From assembly GCF_037081715.1 (NCBI RefSeq), contig NZ_JAZDDH010000001.1:1736001-1800000 (forward strand): 64,000 bases of DNA, given 5' to 3'. Positions 43,468 through 51,578 of this stretch are shown here, one piece after another. The stretch is from Halalkalicoccus sp. CG83 (lineage in GTDB: Archaea; Halobacteriota; Halobacteria; Halobacteriales; Halalkalicoccaceae). The notes under the pieces were generated by a model. The model had not been told where the DNA came from, ran no database searches, and saw nothing but the letters and a program-made list of their open reading frames with translations. Position numbers and translations under genes: made by a program. How positions within the stretch are numbered: the first letter of the stretch is position 1; each line of letters opens with the position of its first letter.

Positions 43468-43968
43468 ATGCAGGTTGCGCTGGGTGGGACGTTCGATCCG
43501 ATACACGACGGCCACCGGGCTCTTTTCGAACGCGCCTTCGAGCTGGGTGACGTGACGGTAGGACTAACCAGCGACGACCTCGCCCCGGAGACCCGTCACG
43601 AGGACCGCCCCATCCGGCCCTTCGAGGAGCGGCGGTCGCGGCTCGAGGACGAACTCGCGGCGATCGAGGACGACTGTGACCACGACCGGGAGTACGAGAT
43701 CCGCGAGCTCGACGAGCCGACCGGCATCGCGATCGAACCGCAGTTCGACGCGCTGGTCGTCTCGCCCGAGACGCACGAGGGCGGCGAACGCATCAACGAG
43801 CGACGTCGCGAGCGGGGACACGACCCCCTCGAGATCGTCGTCGTCGAGCACCTGCTCGCCGAGGACGGCGGCGTGGTCTCGAGTACGCGGATCATCCGCG
43901 GCGAGATCGATGAGCACGGCAACCTCACGCCCGAGCGGGAGGGTCGTGGCGCACGACAGGAGAGCTGA
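43468..43968 (+). CDS. coaD: Phosphopantetheine adenylyltransferase
   Basis: A 166-residue archaeal-type PPAT, transferring AMP from ATP to 4'-phosphopantetheine in CoA synthesis. The nucleotidyltransferase motif GGTFDPIHDGH lies at residues 6-16 and VSSTRIIRG, the second ATP motif, near 132-140. The glutamate/arginine-rich middle is typical. Complete and cytosolic; the convergent TFB-like gene begins eight bases after its stop. Confidence 0.93.
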   Translation: MQVALGGTFDPIHDGHRALFERAFELGDVTVGLTSDDLAPETRHEDRPIRPFEERRSRLEDELAAIEDDCDHDREYEIRELDEPTGIAIEPQFDALVVSPETHEGGERINERRRERGHDPLEIVVVEHLLAEDGGVVSSTRIIRGEIDEHGNLTPEREGRGARQES

Positions 43969-43976
43969 GTTCCGAG

Positions 43977-44285
43977 TCACCAGGTCGGCGGTTCGAGTCC
44001 GGCGCGTTCGAGCAGCGGCTTCCACCGCTGCTGGATCGTCAGCCGGGTGACGCCGACCGCGTCGGCGACGGCGCCCTGTGAGCGCTGGTCGCCCGCGATC
44101 AGACTGCCTGCGTAGAGGCTCGCCGCGACCGCCGCGGGCTTCGAGCGGTCGTTCTCCGGGACAGTCGAGAGGAAGAGGTCCTCCGCGTTCGAGCGCGCCT
44201 CGCTCCCCAGATCGAGGCTGTCGGCGGCCCGCTGGAGGTCGGTCAGCCACCGTTCGTTCTCCAGGCGATCGCTTGCGCGGTACAC
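43977..44285 (-). CDS. Truncated TFB-like (cyclin-fold) protein
   Basis: A 102-residue protein that is a single TFIIB cyclin-like repeat: helices ENERWLTDLQRAADSLDLG, KPAAVAASLYAGSLIAGDQR and SQGAVADAVGVTRLTIQQRW. It has no zinc ribbon, no B-finger and only one repeat, so it cannot act as a full TFB; stand-alone cyclin-fold proteins of this kind occur in many haloarchaea. It may modulate transcription. Its start is 88 bases from tRNA-Leu on the other strand. Confidence 0.8.
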   Translation of the reverse strand: MYRASDRLENERWLTDLQRAADSLDLGSEARSNAEDLFLSTVPENDRSKPAAVAASLYAGSLIAGDQRSQGAVADAVGVTRLTIQQRWKPLLERAGLEPPTW

Positions 44286-44335
44286 GCCGCGAATTGGTCG
44301 TCGCCGGAAATAAACCCCCGGACCGGACGACAGCG

Positions 44336-44348
44336 ACGGGTTTTTATC
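44336..44348 (+). promoter_or_regulatory. Promoter element of tRNA-Leu
   Basis: The T-rich GGGTTTTTATCGC is centred about 31 bases upstream of the tRNA 5' end, fitting an archaeal TATA box. Confidence 0.5.
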
Positions 44349-44373
44349 GCGCTCGGCGGGTAGTAATCGGTGC

Positions 44374-44458
44374 GCGCGGGTTGCCGAGCTAGGCCAAAGG
44401 CGCAGCGCTTAGGACGCTGTCCCGTAGGGGTCCGCCGGTTCAAATCCGGTCCCGCGCA
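44374..44458 (+). tRNA. tRNA-Leu (anticodon TAG)
   Basis: An 85-base class II tRNA. Acceptor GCGCGGG pairs with CCCGCGC; discriminator A at 44458. The anticodon stem CAGCG/CGCTG encloses CTTAGGA, giving anticodon TAG, which reads CTA. A variable arm follows (TCCCGTAGGGGTC region) and the T arm CCGGT/ACCGG-type stem encloses TTCAAAT. No intron. Its last 24 bases plus one are repeated 120 bp downstream. Confidence 0.95.
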
Positions 44459-44579
44459 CTGAGCGAACGAAGTGAGCGAGGGAGCAGGGCCGGTTTGAAC
44501 CCTGCGAGTCGCAGCCGACGAACGAGCGAAGCGAGTGAGTCGGACCGTCTCGCTCCGGTTCAAATCCGGTCCCGCGCAC
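44435..44579 (+). repeat. 25-bp direct repeat of the tRNA-Leu 3' end (attachment-site-like)
   Basis: The 25 bases at 44435-44459, covering the T arm and acceptor end, recur exactly at 44555-44579. The 95 bases between contain short repeated strings such as GCGAACGAAGTGAGCGAG and GAACGAGCGAAGCGAGTGAG. Duplicated tRNA 3' ends are what tyrosine-integrase elements leave at attL and attR, so this may be the scar of a lost element or a tandem insertion site. No integrase gene lies within the window. An alternative is local duplication of tRNA-trailing repeats. Confidence 0.7.
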
Positions 44580-44945
44580 CTTTTGCTGCACTCCGCTCGC
44601 TAGCGCTCGCTCCGCTGGCAAAAGCTGCACCAAAACGCGGCTCGCTCCCGTTGGCCGCTCGCCGCGACCGCTCGCTTCGCTCGCGGGAGGAGAGCGATTA
44701 CTGTTGCTTCGAAAGATTCGATCGTTATTACCGACGAAATCGCAGAGCGAATTCGACCTCAGGAGTCCGAAGTTGATCGGCGTGAACTCCGAAATCGTAA
44801 CCACTGAATGAGCGAAATCCAACTCCTTCCCCGTAATTCGAAGTCCCGATTCTACGCAACGATTAAGCCATCCGGACGCCATCTATCTACACGATTCTTA
44901 CCGAGCTGGCAGTTTTCTGCGGTCTGGGAGAGTCGAGCGGTCACG
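44580..44945. other. Gene-free stretch after the tRNA-Leu repeat
   Basis: The first ~110 bases are rich in CGCTCGC/GCGAGCG-type short inverted strings flanked by CTTTTGC and GGCAAAAG; the rest (about 44690-44940) is distinctly lower in GC than its surroundings. I see no supportable gene. It may be residue of an integrated element. Confidence 0.45.
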
Positions 44946-45569
44946 ATGGCTCAGTACGAACGGCAACGGAAGGTGGAATCGATACCCGAGGGACGCTGGA
45001 TCCGCTTCGGCGGCTTGGCGGCAGTACTCGGCGGAGTAGTCGCAGTGGTGAACGCCCTTATCTTGTTCGCAGGGCTTCAACCGGAGAGCGGTTCCATCGG
45101 CGATCAGCTCGCGGCGATCATGGCCGCGCTCATCGCGGTCGGGCTCGTGGCGTTCTACGCCAGCGAACGGGGCTGGTTCGGCCGCCTCGCGCACCTCGGT
45201 ATGGCGCTCGTGGCGATCGGCCTAGTTCCGATGGTCGTCGGCTCTGCCGCAATAGGCTGGGTTCCGTCCTCCGGGGAGTCGTTCTTCATCGCCTATCTGC
45301 TCGGGCTACTGGTCGCGCTCCTCGGAGCGATCGTACTCGGTATCGCGATGCTTCGGAGCGACGCTGCCCCGCGTGCGGCGGCGTGGCTCCTGATCGTCGC
45401 GTTACCGGTCGGACTTCCCGCGACGATCGGATACACCCTCGTCACGATGGGCGTGGTCGATCACGCGTGGGTCGGCCCCGAACTGCTCTTCGGTCTCGCG
45501 TGGGTCGTCATCGGCTACTCCCTCTGGAACCGGCGAGCAACTCTCGGAGTCGAGGAAGCGTCCCGGTAG
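44946..45569 (+). CDS. Multi-pass membrane protein of unknown function
   Basis: A 207-residue protein with six hydrophobic helices after a charged N-terminus (MAQYERQRKVESIPEG). Helices alternate in pairs (for example GGLAAVLGGVVAVVNALILF and AIMAALIAVGLVAFYA) and resemble small uncharacterised haloarchaeal membrane proteins. I start at 44946, since the upstream frame runs through low-GC non-coding sequence. Being next to the tRNA repeat, it could be part of acquired DNA, but its codon use is normal. Confidence 0.65.
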   Translation: MAQYERQRKVESIPEGRWIRFGGLAAVLGGVVAVVNALILFAGLQPESGSIGDQLAAIMAALIAVGLVAFYASERGWFGRLAHLGMALVAIGLVPMVVGSAAIGWVPSSGESFFIAYLLGLLVALLGAIVLGIAMLRSDAAPRAAAWLLIVALPVGLPATIGYTLVTMGVVDHAWVGPELLFGLAWVVIGYSLWNRRATLGVEEASR

Positions 45570-45744
45570 AACTGCGAGACGAACTGCCGAACGTCGGATC
45601 GAACGGCATGCTCCCCGCGTCCCGATGACACCGCTCGAGTCGACCGCACTCCTGCTCGCCTCGCTCCCGACAGTCGTCCGCCGTCCGTCGTACGTGTAAC
45701 GCAGTCCCACAACGCTTTTTCGCGCGCCCGGAGTGATACCCATA
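45570..45744. other. Intergenic region upstream of dacZ
   Basis: 175 bp without a gene. A T5 run at 45716-45720 lies about 25-29 bases upstream of the dacZ ATG at 45745 and could serve as its TATA-like element or end the preceding transcript. Confidence 0.35.
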
Positions 45745-46557
45745 ATGAGTGCTGTCTCCGAACTTCTGGATGGGATCGTCGAGAACGTGGACGCCGTCGC
45801 GCTGTTCTCTCCGGGCACCTCCCTTTACGAACGCTTCGCCGCGCTCGAGGACGTCGACGTGCTCGTCGTCGGCACCGAGAACGGGGTCGACGCCGATCGG
45901 TTCGTCGAAATTCCCCTCGAGTTCACCGACGTCAAGGACCGCGTCAAGTTCGGACTCGGCGCGGCGATCGGCAAGGAGCTGATCGACGAGGGCGACGTCG
46001 TCGCCTGTGCCACCAGCATCTTCGACGAGGAGATCGACACCGTCTCGCGGGTCCGGGCCACCGACACGATGTACTCGACGCTCTACGACCTCTTCGCCCA
46101 CTCCCGCGCCGAACCGGAGGTGATCCGCGCCGTCCTCGAAGTCGCGATCGACCTGGGGAAGAAGGGCCAGAAGGGAAAGCCGGTGGGTGCGCTGTTCGTC
46201 GTCGGCGACGCCGGCAACGTGATGAACAAGTCCCGCCCGCTCAGCTACAACCCCTTCGAGAAGTCCCACGTCCACGTCGGCGATCCGATCGTGAGCGTGA
46301 TGCTCAAGGAGTTCTCGCGGCTCGACGGCGCGTTCGTCATCAGCGACTCGGGGAAGATCGTCTCCGCCTACCGCTACCTCGAGCCCGCCGCGGAGGGCGT
46401 CGACATCCCGAAGGGACTCGGGGCCCGGCACATGGCCGGCGGCGCGATCACGCGCGACACCAACGCCACCGCGATCGTCCTCTCGGAGTCCGACGGCCTC
46501 GTCCGGGCGTTCAAGGGGGGCGAACTCGTCCTGGAGATCGATCCGGAGGAGTACTGA
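45745..46557 (+). CDS. dacZ: Diadenylate cyclase DacZ
   Basis: A 270-residue archaeal diadenylate cyclase, making c-di-AMP from two ATP. The DAC domain occupies the C-terminal half: SRLDGAFVISDSGKIVSAYR carries the DGA motif and GARHMAGGAITRDTNATAIVLSES the RHxxxG motif as in haloarchaeal DacZ. The N-terminal half is the family-specific partner domain. Start at MSAVSELLDG; an ATG four codons upstream is possible. One base separates it from mscS, so they are one operon, fitting c-di-AMP control of osmotic balance. Confidence 0.95.
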   Translation: MSAVSELLDGIVENVDAVALFSPGTSLYERFAALEDVDVLVVGTENGVDADRFVEIPLEFTDVKDRVKFGLGAAIGKELIDEGDVVACATSIFDEEIDTVSRVRATDTMYSTLYDLFAHSRAEPEVIRAVLEVAIDLGKKGQKGKPVGALFVVGDAGNVMNKSRPLSYNPFEKSHVHVGDPIVSVMLKEFSRLDGAFVISDSGKIVSAYRYLEPAAEGVDIPKGLGARHMAGGAITRDTNATAIVLSESDGLVRAFKGGELVLEIDPEEY

Positions 46558-46558
46558 G

Positions 46559-47323
46559 ATGGTGAGCTTCCCGTTCGTGTGGGACCCGATCATATGGGCG
46601 GTGCTCGTCTTCTTCGGGATCCTCGTCATCGGCTACGTCTTCGGCCAGCTCGCAAAGCAGCTGCTGATCGCCGCCGGGGTTTCCGAGGCGGTCGAGGGGA
46701 CCGCCTTCGAGCGTACGGCCCAGGGACTCGGAAGTTCGACGGTGTCGGTCGTCTCGCGGCTGAGCTCCTGGTTCATCTACGGCGTCGGCGTGCTGGTCGC
46801 GCTGTACGTCGCACGCGTGCTGGAACCGGGACTGTTCTGGCAGCAGGTCGCCCGGCTGCTGCCGCGGGTGTTCATCGCCGCCTTCGCCGTGATCGTCGGC
46901 ATCATCGCGGGCGATAAGGCCGAGGTACTGGTCAACGAACGGCTGCGCAGCGTCAAGGTCCCCGAGGTGGCGCTCATCGGCACGATCGTCAAGTACAGCA
47001 TCATCTACGTCGCCGTTCTGATCGCGCTCGGCCAGCTCGGCGTCGCCACCTCCGCGCTGTTGATCCTGCTCTCGGTCTACGCCTTCGGGCTGGTCTTCCT
47101 CGGCGGCATCGCGGGCCGCGACCTCCTCGCCTCGGGGGCCGCGGGGCTCTATCTCTTCCTCAACCAGCCCTACGGCATCGGCGACCGGGTACGAATCGGC
47201 GACCGGGACGGCGTCGTCCAGGAGGTCGAACTGTTCATCACCCGAATCGAGGACGACGGCATCGAGTACATCGTCCCCAACCGAACGGTGTTCGAGGAGG
47301 GCGCGAGCAAACGCCGTCCTTGA
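46559..47323 (+). CDS. MscS-type mechanosensitive channel
   Basis: A 254-residue membrane protein: five or so helices followed by an MscS beta domain (GIGDRVRIGDRDGVVQEVELFITRIE, then DGIEYIVPNRTVF). The pore helix is likely GGIAGRDLLASGAAGLYLFL. The cytoplasmic cage of large MscS is absent, so it is a short variant. It starts one base after the dacZ stop, linking a tension-gated channel with c-di-AMP synthesis. Confidence 0.88.
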   Translation: MVSFPFVWDPIIWAVLVFFGILVIGYVFGQLAKQLLIAAGVSEAVEGTAFERTAQGLGSSTVSVVSRLSSWFIYGVGVLVALYVARVLEPGLFWQQVARLLPRVFIAAFAVIVGIIAGDKAEVLVNERLRSVKVPEVALIGTIVKYSIIYVAVLIALGQLGVATSALLILLSVYAFGLVFLGGIAGRDLLASGAAGLYLFLNQPYGIGDRVRIGDRDGVVQEVELFITRIEDDGIEYIVPNRTVFEEGASKRRP

Positions 47324-47378
47324 CGTCGACGAGGGGTCCGCCGACGAACCGAACCATCCGGTGAAGCGAGCGCGGCCC

Positions 47379-48518
47379 TCAGAGCTCGTCGAGCGTCCGA
47401 AGCAGTTGGCCGCGGTACTCCTCGTCGCTTCGCTCGCCCTTCAGCTCGAGCACGTTGCGCTCGAGCTTGTCCAGCGCGATCGAGAGCGCCTCGTCGCCGC
47501 CGTAGCCCTCGCCGGTACCCGCGAGCTCCTCCTGATCGGTCCACATGCGGACCTGACAGCGCACGAGCGAGCGGCCGCGTAGCTCCTCCTCGTGTTCCTG
47601 GAAGCGGACGTGAACGTGATGGACGTCGAGTTTGCGGTGCTTGCCGGTGATCTCCTCGAGGCGCTCTGCGATCTCCTCGCGGCTCGTCGAGTGCAGCAGA
47701 TCGATGTTGGTGATCTGGACGTCCATGACCTCCTCCCGCGTATAGGAGAGCGCCCGCATCACGTCGGTCTTCGTGAGCACGCCTGTGACGCGTTCGTCGT
47801 ACTCGGGCACGACCACGAGCCCGTCGACGTTCTGCTCGAGCATCGTCGAGACCGCCTCCGAGACGGTGGATTCGAGCGTGGTCGTCTTCGGGGGCCGGTC
47901 CATGACGTTCTCGACGGGGAGCTCGCGGAGGGTCGGCGAGTCCCCACCCCGGTCGCCGACGGACTGTTTCCGGGTATCGCGGACGACGAACTCGACGAGG
48001 TCGTCCGCGGTGACGATTCCGATCGGACGGTGGCCGTTCTCGACGACCGGGAGCCGCGAGATGCCGTGCTCGCGAAGCAGGTTGATCGCCTCGCTCAGGG
48101 TATCGTCCTCGGTGACGGTGACGACGTTCTGCGTGGCGATCTCCTTCACCGTCAGCACGTCGAGGTTCTCGAGGACGGCCTCGAGGATCGCGTCCTGGGT
48201 CACCCCACCCCAGAGCTCACCCTCGACGGAGACCGGTGCGACCCGCGTCTCGTTCTCGACGAGCAGGCGGGCGACCTCGCGGACGCCCTCGGTGCGGTCG
48301 ACCACCGGGACCGCCTTCATCACCTGGCGGGCGGCGGTCTCGTCGTCGGTCTGGGATCGAAGCAGCTCCTGGGGAGTGATGACTCCGACGCACTCGCCGT
48401 CCTCGACGACCAGGATCCCGCCGGGGTTCGCGTCCTCGAACGTCGATCTGAGTTCGCCGACCGTCTCGTCGGGACGAGCCCGAACGTACTCGTCAGTCGC
48501 GATGTCGCTGACGTCCAT
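47379..48518 (-). CDS. Four-CBS protein fused to an HPF/S30AE-like ribosome-binding domain
   Basis: A 379-residue soluble protein. Residues 1-270 contain four CBS repeats (for example ITPQELLRSQTDDE, GHRPIGIVTADDLVEFVV, VTGVLTKTDVMRAL), which bind adenosine nucleotides. The last ~110 residues (ITNIDLLHSTSREEIAERLE, VHHVHVRFQEH, YGGDEALSIALDKLERNVLE) resemble hibernation promoting factor/S30AE, notably the DxAIDLAVDKLERQ-type helix. A ribosome-hibernation role controlled by nucleotide level is inferred. Complete, with a normal start. Confidence 0.8.
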   Translation of the reverse strand: MDVSDIATDEYVRARPDETVGELRSTFEDANPGGILVVEDGECVGVITPQELLRSQTDDETAARQVMKAVPVVDRTEGVREVARLLVENETRVAPVSVEGELWGGVTQDAILEAVLENLDVLTVKEIATQNVVTVTEDDTLSEAINLLREHGISRLPVVENGHRPIGIVTADDLVEFVVRDTRKQSVGDRGGDSPTLRELPVENVMDRPPKTTTLESTVSEAVSTMLEQNVDGLVVVPEYDERVTGVLTKTDVMRALSYTREEVMDVQITNIDLLHSTSREEIAERLEEITGKHRKLDVHHVHVRFQEHEEELRGRSLVRCQVRMWTDQEELAGTGEGYGGDEALSIALDKLERNVLELKGERSDEEYRGQLLRTLDEL

Positions 48519-48572
48519 GTTCGATGGTGCTTTCCTCCCGCTGTTTAACGTTAGCCTTGCAGCTTCAGGCGT

Positions 48573-48971
48573 CTACGTCGCTCGGCCCCCGGCGTTCTCT
48601 ACCCCCTGAAACAGCGTGCCGTACTCGTCGGGGAGCTGCTGGCGGACGTTCCTGTACTCGTCTCCGGGCACCGCCTCCGCGATCGCGTCGGTCGTCGCCC
48701 GCGTCACGCGTCTCGCGAGCTCCTCGTCTACGCTCGCCCGCTCGGCGACGCGAGCGACGAACTCTTCGGGGCCGAACGACTCGGGCTCCGAGTCGGTCTC
48801 GAGCGCCGCGGCGATCTCCTCGGGCAGGAAACTCGTCAGGTCGTCGACCGCGCCGGCCGACAACCGTTCGCCCAGGGTTCGGAGAACGGGCCTGCTGGCG
48901 TCTTCCGCCTCCTCGACCGACTTCAGGTCGGCCTGCTGGCGTACGATCGTGTAGAATTCGGAGGGCTCCAT
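48573..48971 (-). CDS. DUF2267 family protein
   Basis: A 132-residue all-helical protein with DUF2267 features: SEFYTIVRQQADLKSVEEAE, RTLGERLSAGAVDDLTSFLPEEI and a second repeat ending NVRQQLPDEYGTLF. Function unknown. Start MEPSEFYTIV (48971); the longer ORF adds ten residues. It follows the CBS-HPF gene's promoter side on the same strand. Confidence 0.82.
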   Translation of the reverse strand: MEPSEFYTIVRQQADLKSVEEAEDASRPVLRTLGERLSAGAVDDLTSFLPEEIAAALETDSEPESFGPEEFVARVAERASVDEELARRVTRATTDAIAEAVPGDEYRNVRQQLPDEYGTLFQGVENAGGRAT

Positions 48972-49011
48972 GGTCCGAGGTTCGGCCGAGAGCTCCTTCA
49001 ACCCGGTGCCG

Positions 49012-49527
49012 TCAGTCGCCGGGATCCCGGTCGCGCACCTCCGCGGGCACGCCCGCGACCGTCACCCCGGGAGGAACGTCCTCGACGACCAGCGAGTTCG
49101 CGGCGACGCTCGCGCCCGCGCCGATCTCGACGCCGGGGAGGACGACCGCACCCGCGCCGATCATCGCCCGCTCGCCGACGACGACGGGGCCGGTCCGGTA
49201 CTCGTCCTGGAGGAACTCGTGACAGAGCAGCGTGGCGTCGTAGCCGATGATCGCGCCGTCCTCGACGGTGATGAGGTCGGGCCAGAACACGTCCGGCGTG
49301 GATTCGAGCCCCCACGACACCCCCTCGCCGATCGTCACGCCGATCCGCCGCAACAGCCAGTTCTTGGTCCGGAGGCTCGGCGAGTGACGCGCCGCCACGA
49401 TGGCCGCGTAGTTGATCGCTACCCGCAGCGGGTGGCGGGCCTCCGGCCAGGACCACAACGAGTTCGCCGGGCCGGGAGTGGGGTGGCGTGCGACGCGGTC
49501 GTGGCGCGGCGGGGTGTCGTCGCTCAC
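49012..49527 (-). CDS. Hexapeptide-repeat acyltransferase
   Basis: A 171-residue left-handed beta-helix transferase of the maltose/galactoside acetyltransferase-like type. Hexapeptide repeats run from VTIGEGV through TVEDGAIIGYDA, VVVGERAMIGAGAVVLPGVEIGAGASVAANS to a closing GVPAEVRDRD. The N-terminal ~50 residues are a helical cap. CoA acyl donor and acceptor are unknown. Located 40 bases after the DUF2267 gene's start, same strand. Confidence 0.82.
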   Translation of the reverse strand: MSDDTPPRHDRVARHPTPGPANSLWSWPEARHPLRVAINYAAIVAARHSPSLRTKNWLLRRIGVTIGEGVSWGLESTPDVFWPDLITVEDGAIIGYDATLLCHEFLQDEYRTGPVVVGERAMIGAGAVVLPGVEIGAGASVAANSLVVEDVPPGVTVAGVPAEVRDRDPGD

Positions 49528-49571
49528 GCCCCGCCATTGGCCGGGCGTACCCTTGAATCCGTACGGTCGGG

Positions 49572-49790
49572 CTACTCGGGGTCGGTCTCGTCCTGGCCGA
49601 GCGACTCGTCGTCGTCGGACTCGTCGTCGTCGGACTCGTCGTCACCGTTATCGTCGGTCCTCTCGCCCTCCACGTCCCCCTCGGCGCCCGCACTCCTCTT
49701 GTCGTCCCCGCCGTCCCCGGTTCCACCGTACTGTCCGTCCTCGTCGTTCACGTCGTTGCTGCCGTAGGCTGGCTCGTCGTCTTCTCCCAT
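49572..49790 (-). CDS. Small acidic low-complexity protein
   Basis: A 72-residue highly acidic protein (MGEDDEPAYGSNDVNDEDG, then GDGGDDKRSAGAE and a C-terminal DDESDDDESDDDES). The Asp/Glu/Ser stretch is encoded by an exact 15-bp tandem repeat (GACTCGTCGTCGTCG at 49603-49617 and 49618-49632 plus a partial third copy). No domain recognised. It overlaps no other gene and its neighbour upstream is the Rieske oxidoreductase on the same strand. Confidence 0.5.
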   Translation of the reverse strand: MGEDDEPAYGSNDVNDEDGQYGGTGDGGDDKRSAGAEGDVEGERTDDNGDDESDDDESDDDESLGQDETDPE

Positions 49791-49840
49791 GGAGCGGAGG
49801 AGAACGGCCACGGGCGAAAGGTTCGTGCCGGCAAGTGCCG

Positions 49841-51364
49841 TCACTTTTCACGTGCGTCACGACGCGGCAGGTCCTCGATCGCCGGCCCGTCGAGCACCTT
49901 CCCCCCGGGAGTGAACCGCGATCCGTGGCAGGGACAGTCCCAGCTCTCCTCGCCGTCGTTCCACCGGAGGACGCACTTCATGTGCGGACAGATCACCGAG
50001 ACGGCGTTGATCTCCCCTTCCTCGTCGCGGTGGACGCCCACGGGCCCGTCGTCGGTCTTGACCGTCGTCGCCTCGCCCGGCGAGAGCGTCGCCTCCCGTT
50101 CCGAGAGCAGCGACTTCGCCCAGTCGGCGGTGAAGTGTGCGCCGACCTCCGCGTTGTGCGTTACGAGCGACTTCGCCGACTTCGCGTTCACCCGCGCGGG
50201 CGAGAACACCTCGGCGTTCGGATGCTCGCCGTCACAGATCAGCCCGGAGACGATCCGGCCCGCCGCGGTCCCGCCGGTCATCCCCCAGCCGCCGAAGCCG
50301 GTGGCGACGTAGAGGTTCTCGCGGGCGGGACCGAGATGGCCGACGTACGGCACGCTGTCGAACGGGCTGTAGTCCTGCGTCGACCAGCGGTACTCGACCT
50401 CCTCGACGTCGAACTGCTCGCGGGCGAACGACTCGAGGCGGTCGTAGCGTTCCTTCGTCGAACCGCCCTGGCCGGTCTCGTGGTTCTCCCCACCGACCAG
50501 CACCAGTGGCTCGCCCTCGAAACGGTGATATCGGATGGAGCGATAGGGCTGGCCGGTGTTGTAGTACATCCCCTCGGGGGGATCGCCCGCGATCCGGACG
50601 GCGACGACGTGCGAACGCTTCGTCTTCATCCGCGCGAAGTAGCCCCCACGGTCGAAGACCGGGAAGTGGGTCGCGACGACCACGCTGTCGGCGGTGACGG
50701 TCCCACGATCGGTCTCGATCCGGCAGGGGTCGCCGGGGTCGAGATCCGTCGCGCGCGTCTCCTCGAAGATCGCGCTCCCGTCGCCGGGGATCGACTCGGC
50801 GAGCCCGAGGACGTACTTCCGGGGGTGGAACTGGCCCTGGTCGGTGAATCGGATCGCACCCCCGGTCTCGAAGGGAAGGTCGAGGTCGCCGTCCTCGGCG
50901 AACTCCGCGGGCAGGCCGAGGCGTTTCGCCGCCCGTACTTCGTCGCGGACCTGCTCGCGATCGCTCGCGTCGTCGGCGTAGACGTACGCCGGCAACCGCT
51001 CGAACTCGGCGTCCAGCCCCTCGCTCCGTTCGGCGATCTCCTCGAGGGCCGCCTCGTTCGCGTCGGCGTACTGTTGTGCGCGTTCCTCGCCGACCGTCTC
51101 GATCAGCTGATCGTACTTCAGGCCGTGCTGGGAGGTGACCTTCGCGGTGGTGTGGCCCGTCACCGCCGCCGCTACCCGATCACGCTCGATCACCGCGACC
51201 CTTCGTCCGCGTTCCTTCAGGTGGGTCGCCGTCGCGATCCCCGCCATTCCGGCCCCGATCACCGCCACGTCGGCGTCGTATCCGTCCTCGAGCGGCGAGA
51301 ACCGGGGGCCGTCGGTGGTCGCGAGCCATGCCGATTCGTCTCTGGTCCGGCCGTGTTCGCTCAT
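49841..51364 (-). CDS. FAD-dependent oxidoreductase with C-terminal Rieske domain
   Basis: A 507-residue protein. Residues about 28-400 are a DAO/GlpD-like FAD oxidoreductase (VAVIGAGMAGIATATHL GxGxxG motif, TGHTTAKVTSQHG, GFGGWGMTGGTAAGRIVSG). The last ~80 residues are a Rieske [2Fe-2S] domain with CPHMKC and CPCHGSRF. This architecture is known in bacterial YhfW-like proteins; the substrate is not established. Start MSEHGRTRDES normal for an acidic N-terminus. No membrane segment. Confidence 0.88.
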   Translation of the reverse strand: MSEHGRTRDESAWLATTDGPRFSPLEDGYDADVAVIGAGMAGIATATHLKERGRRVAVIERDRVAAAVTGHTTAKVTSQHGLKYDQLIETVGEERAQQYADANEAALEEIAERSEGLDAEFERLPAYVYADDASDREQVRDEVRAAKRLGLPAEFAEDGDLDLPFETGGAIRFTDQGQFHPRKYVLGLAESIPGDGSAIFEETRATDLDPGDPCRIETDRGTVTADSVVVATHFPVFDRGGYFARMKTKRSHVVAVRIAGDPPEGMYYNTGQPYRSIRYHRFEGEPLVLVGGENHETGQGGSTKERYDRLESFAREQFDVEEVEYRWSTQDYSPFDSVPYVGHLGPARENLYVATGFGGWGMTGGTAAGRIVSGLICDGEHPNAEVFSPARVNAKSAKSLVTHNAEVGAHFTADWAKSLLSEREATLSPGEATTVKTDDGPVGVHRDEEGEINAVSVICPHMKCVLRWNDGEESWDCPCHGSRFTPGGKVLDGPAIEDLPRRDAREK

Positions 51365-51578
51365 GGCCGTACCATCAACGGAACCCCCCTCGTCGTTGCC
51401 CCTGCAGTTGCCGGTGTCTATACGGAGAGTCCCCTCTCTCGAAACCCGTACCGATCGAGAGAAACGGCAGATCGTCCAGCGAGAGTCTCTTCAGGTGGCT
51501 ACGTCGCTACGTGTGGACCGATGCCGTCTCCGTGGCGAAGGGATCTAGGTCCGTAGAACCGGGCGGAAGGGCGGTGCC
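51365..51578. other. Intergenic region
   Basis: About 214 bp between the Rieske oxidoreductase and the membrane protein gene. It holds several inverted strings such as TCTCG/CGAGA at about 51439-51462. I see no gene or clear TATA box. Confidence 0.3.

Noticed and set aside
44460-44580. A second tRNA or tRNA-like gene after tRNA-Leu
   Set aside because: Only the T arm and acceptor 3' strand are repeated; no D arm, anticodon stem or 5' acceptor strand is present.
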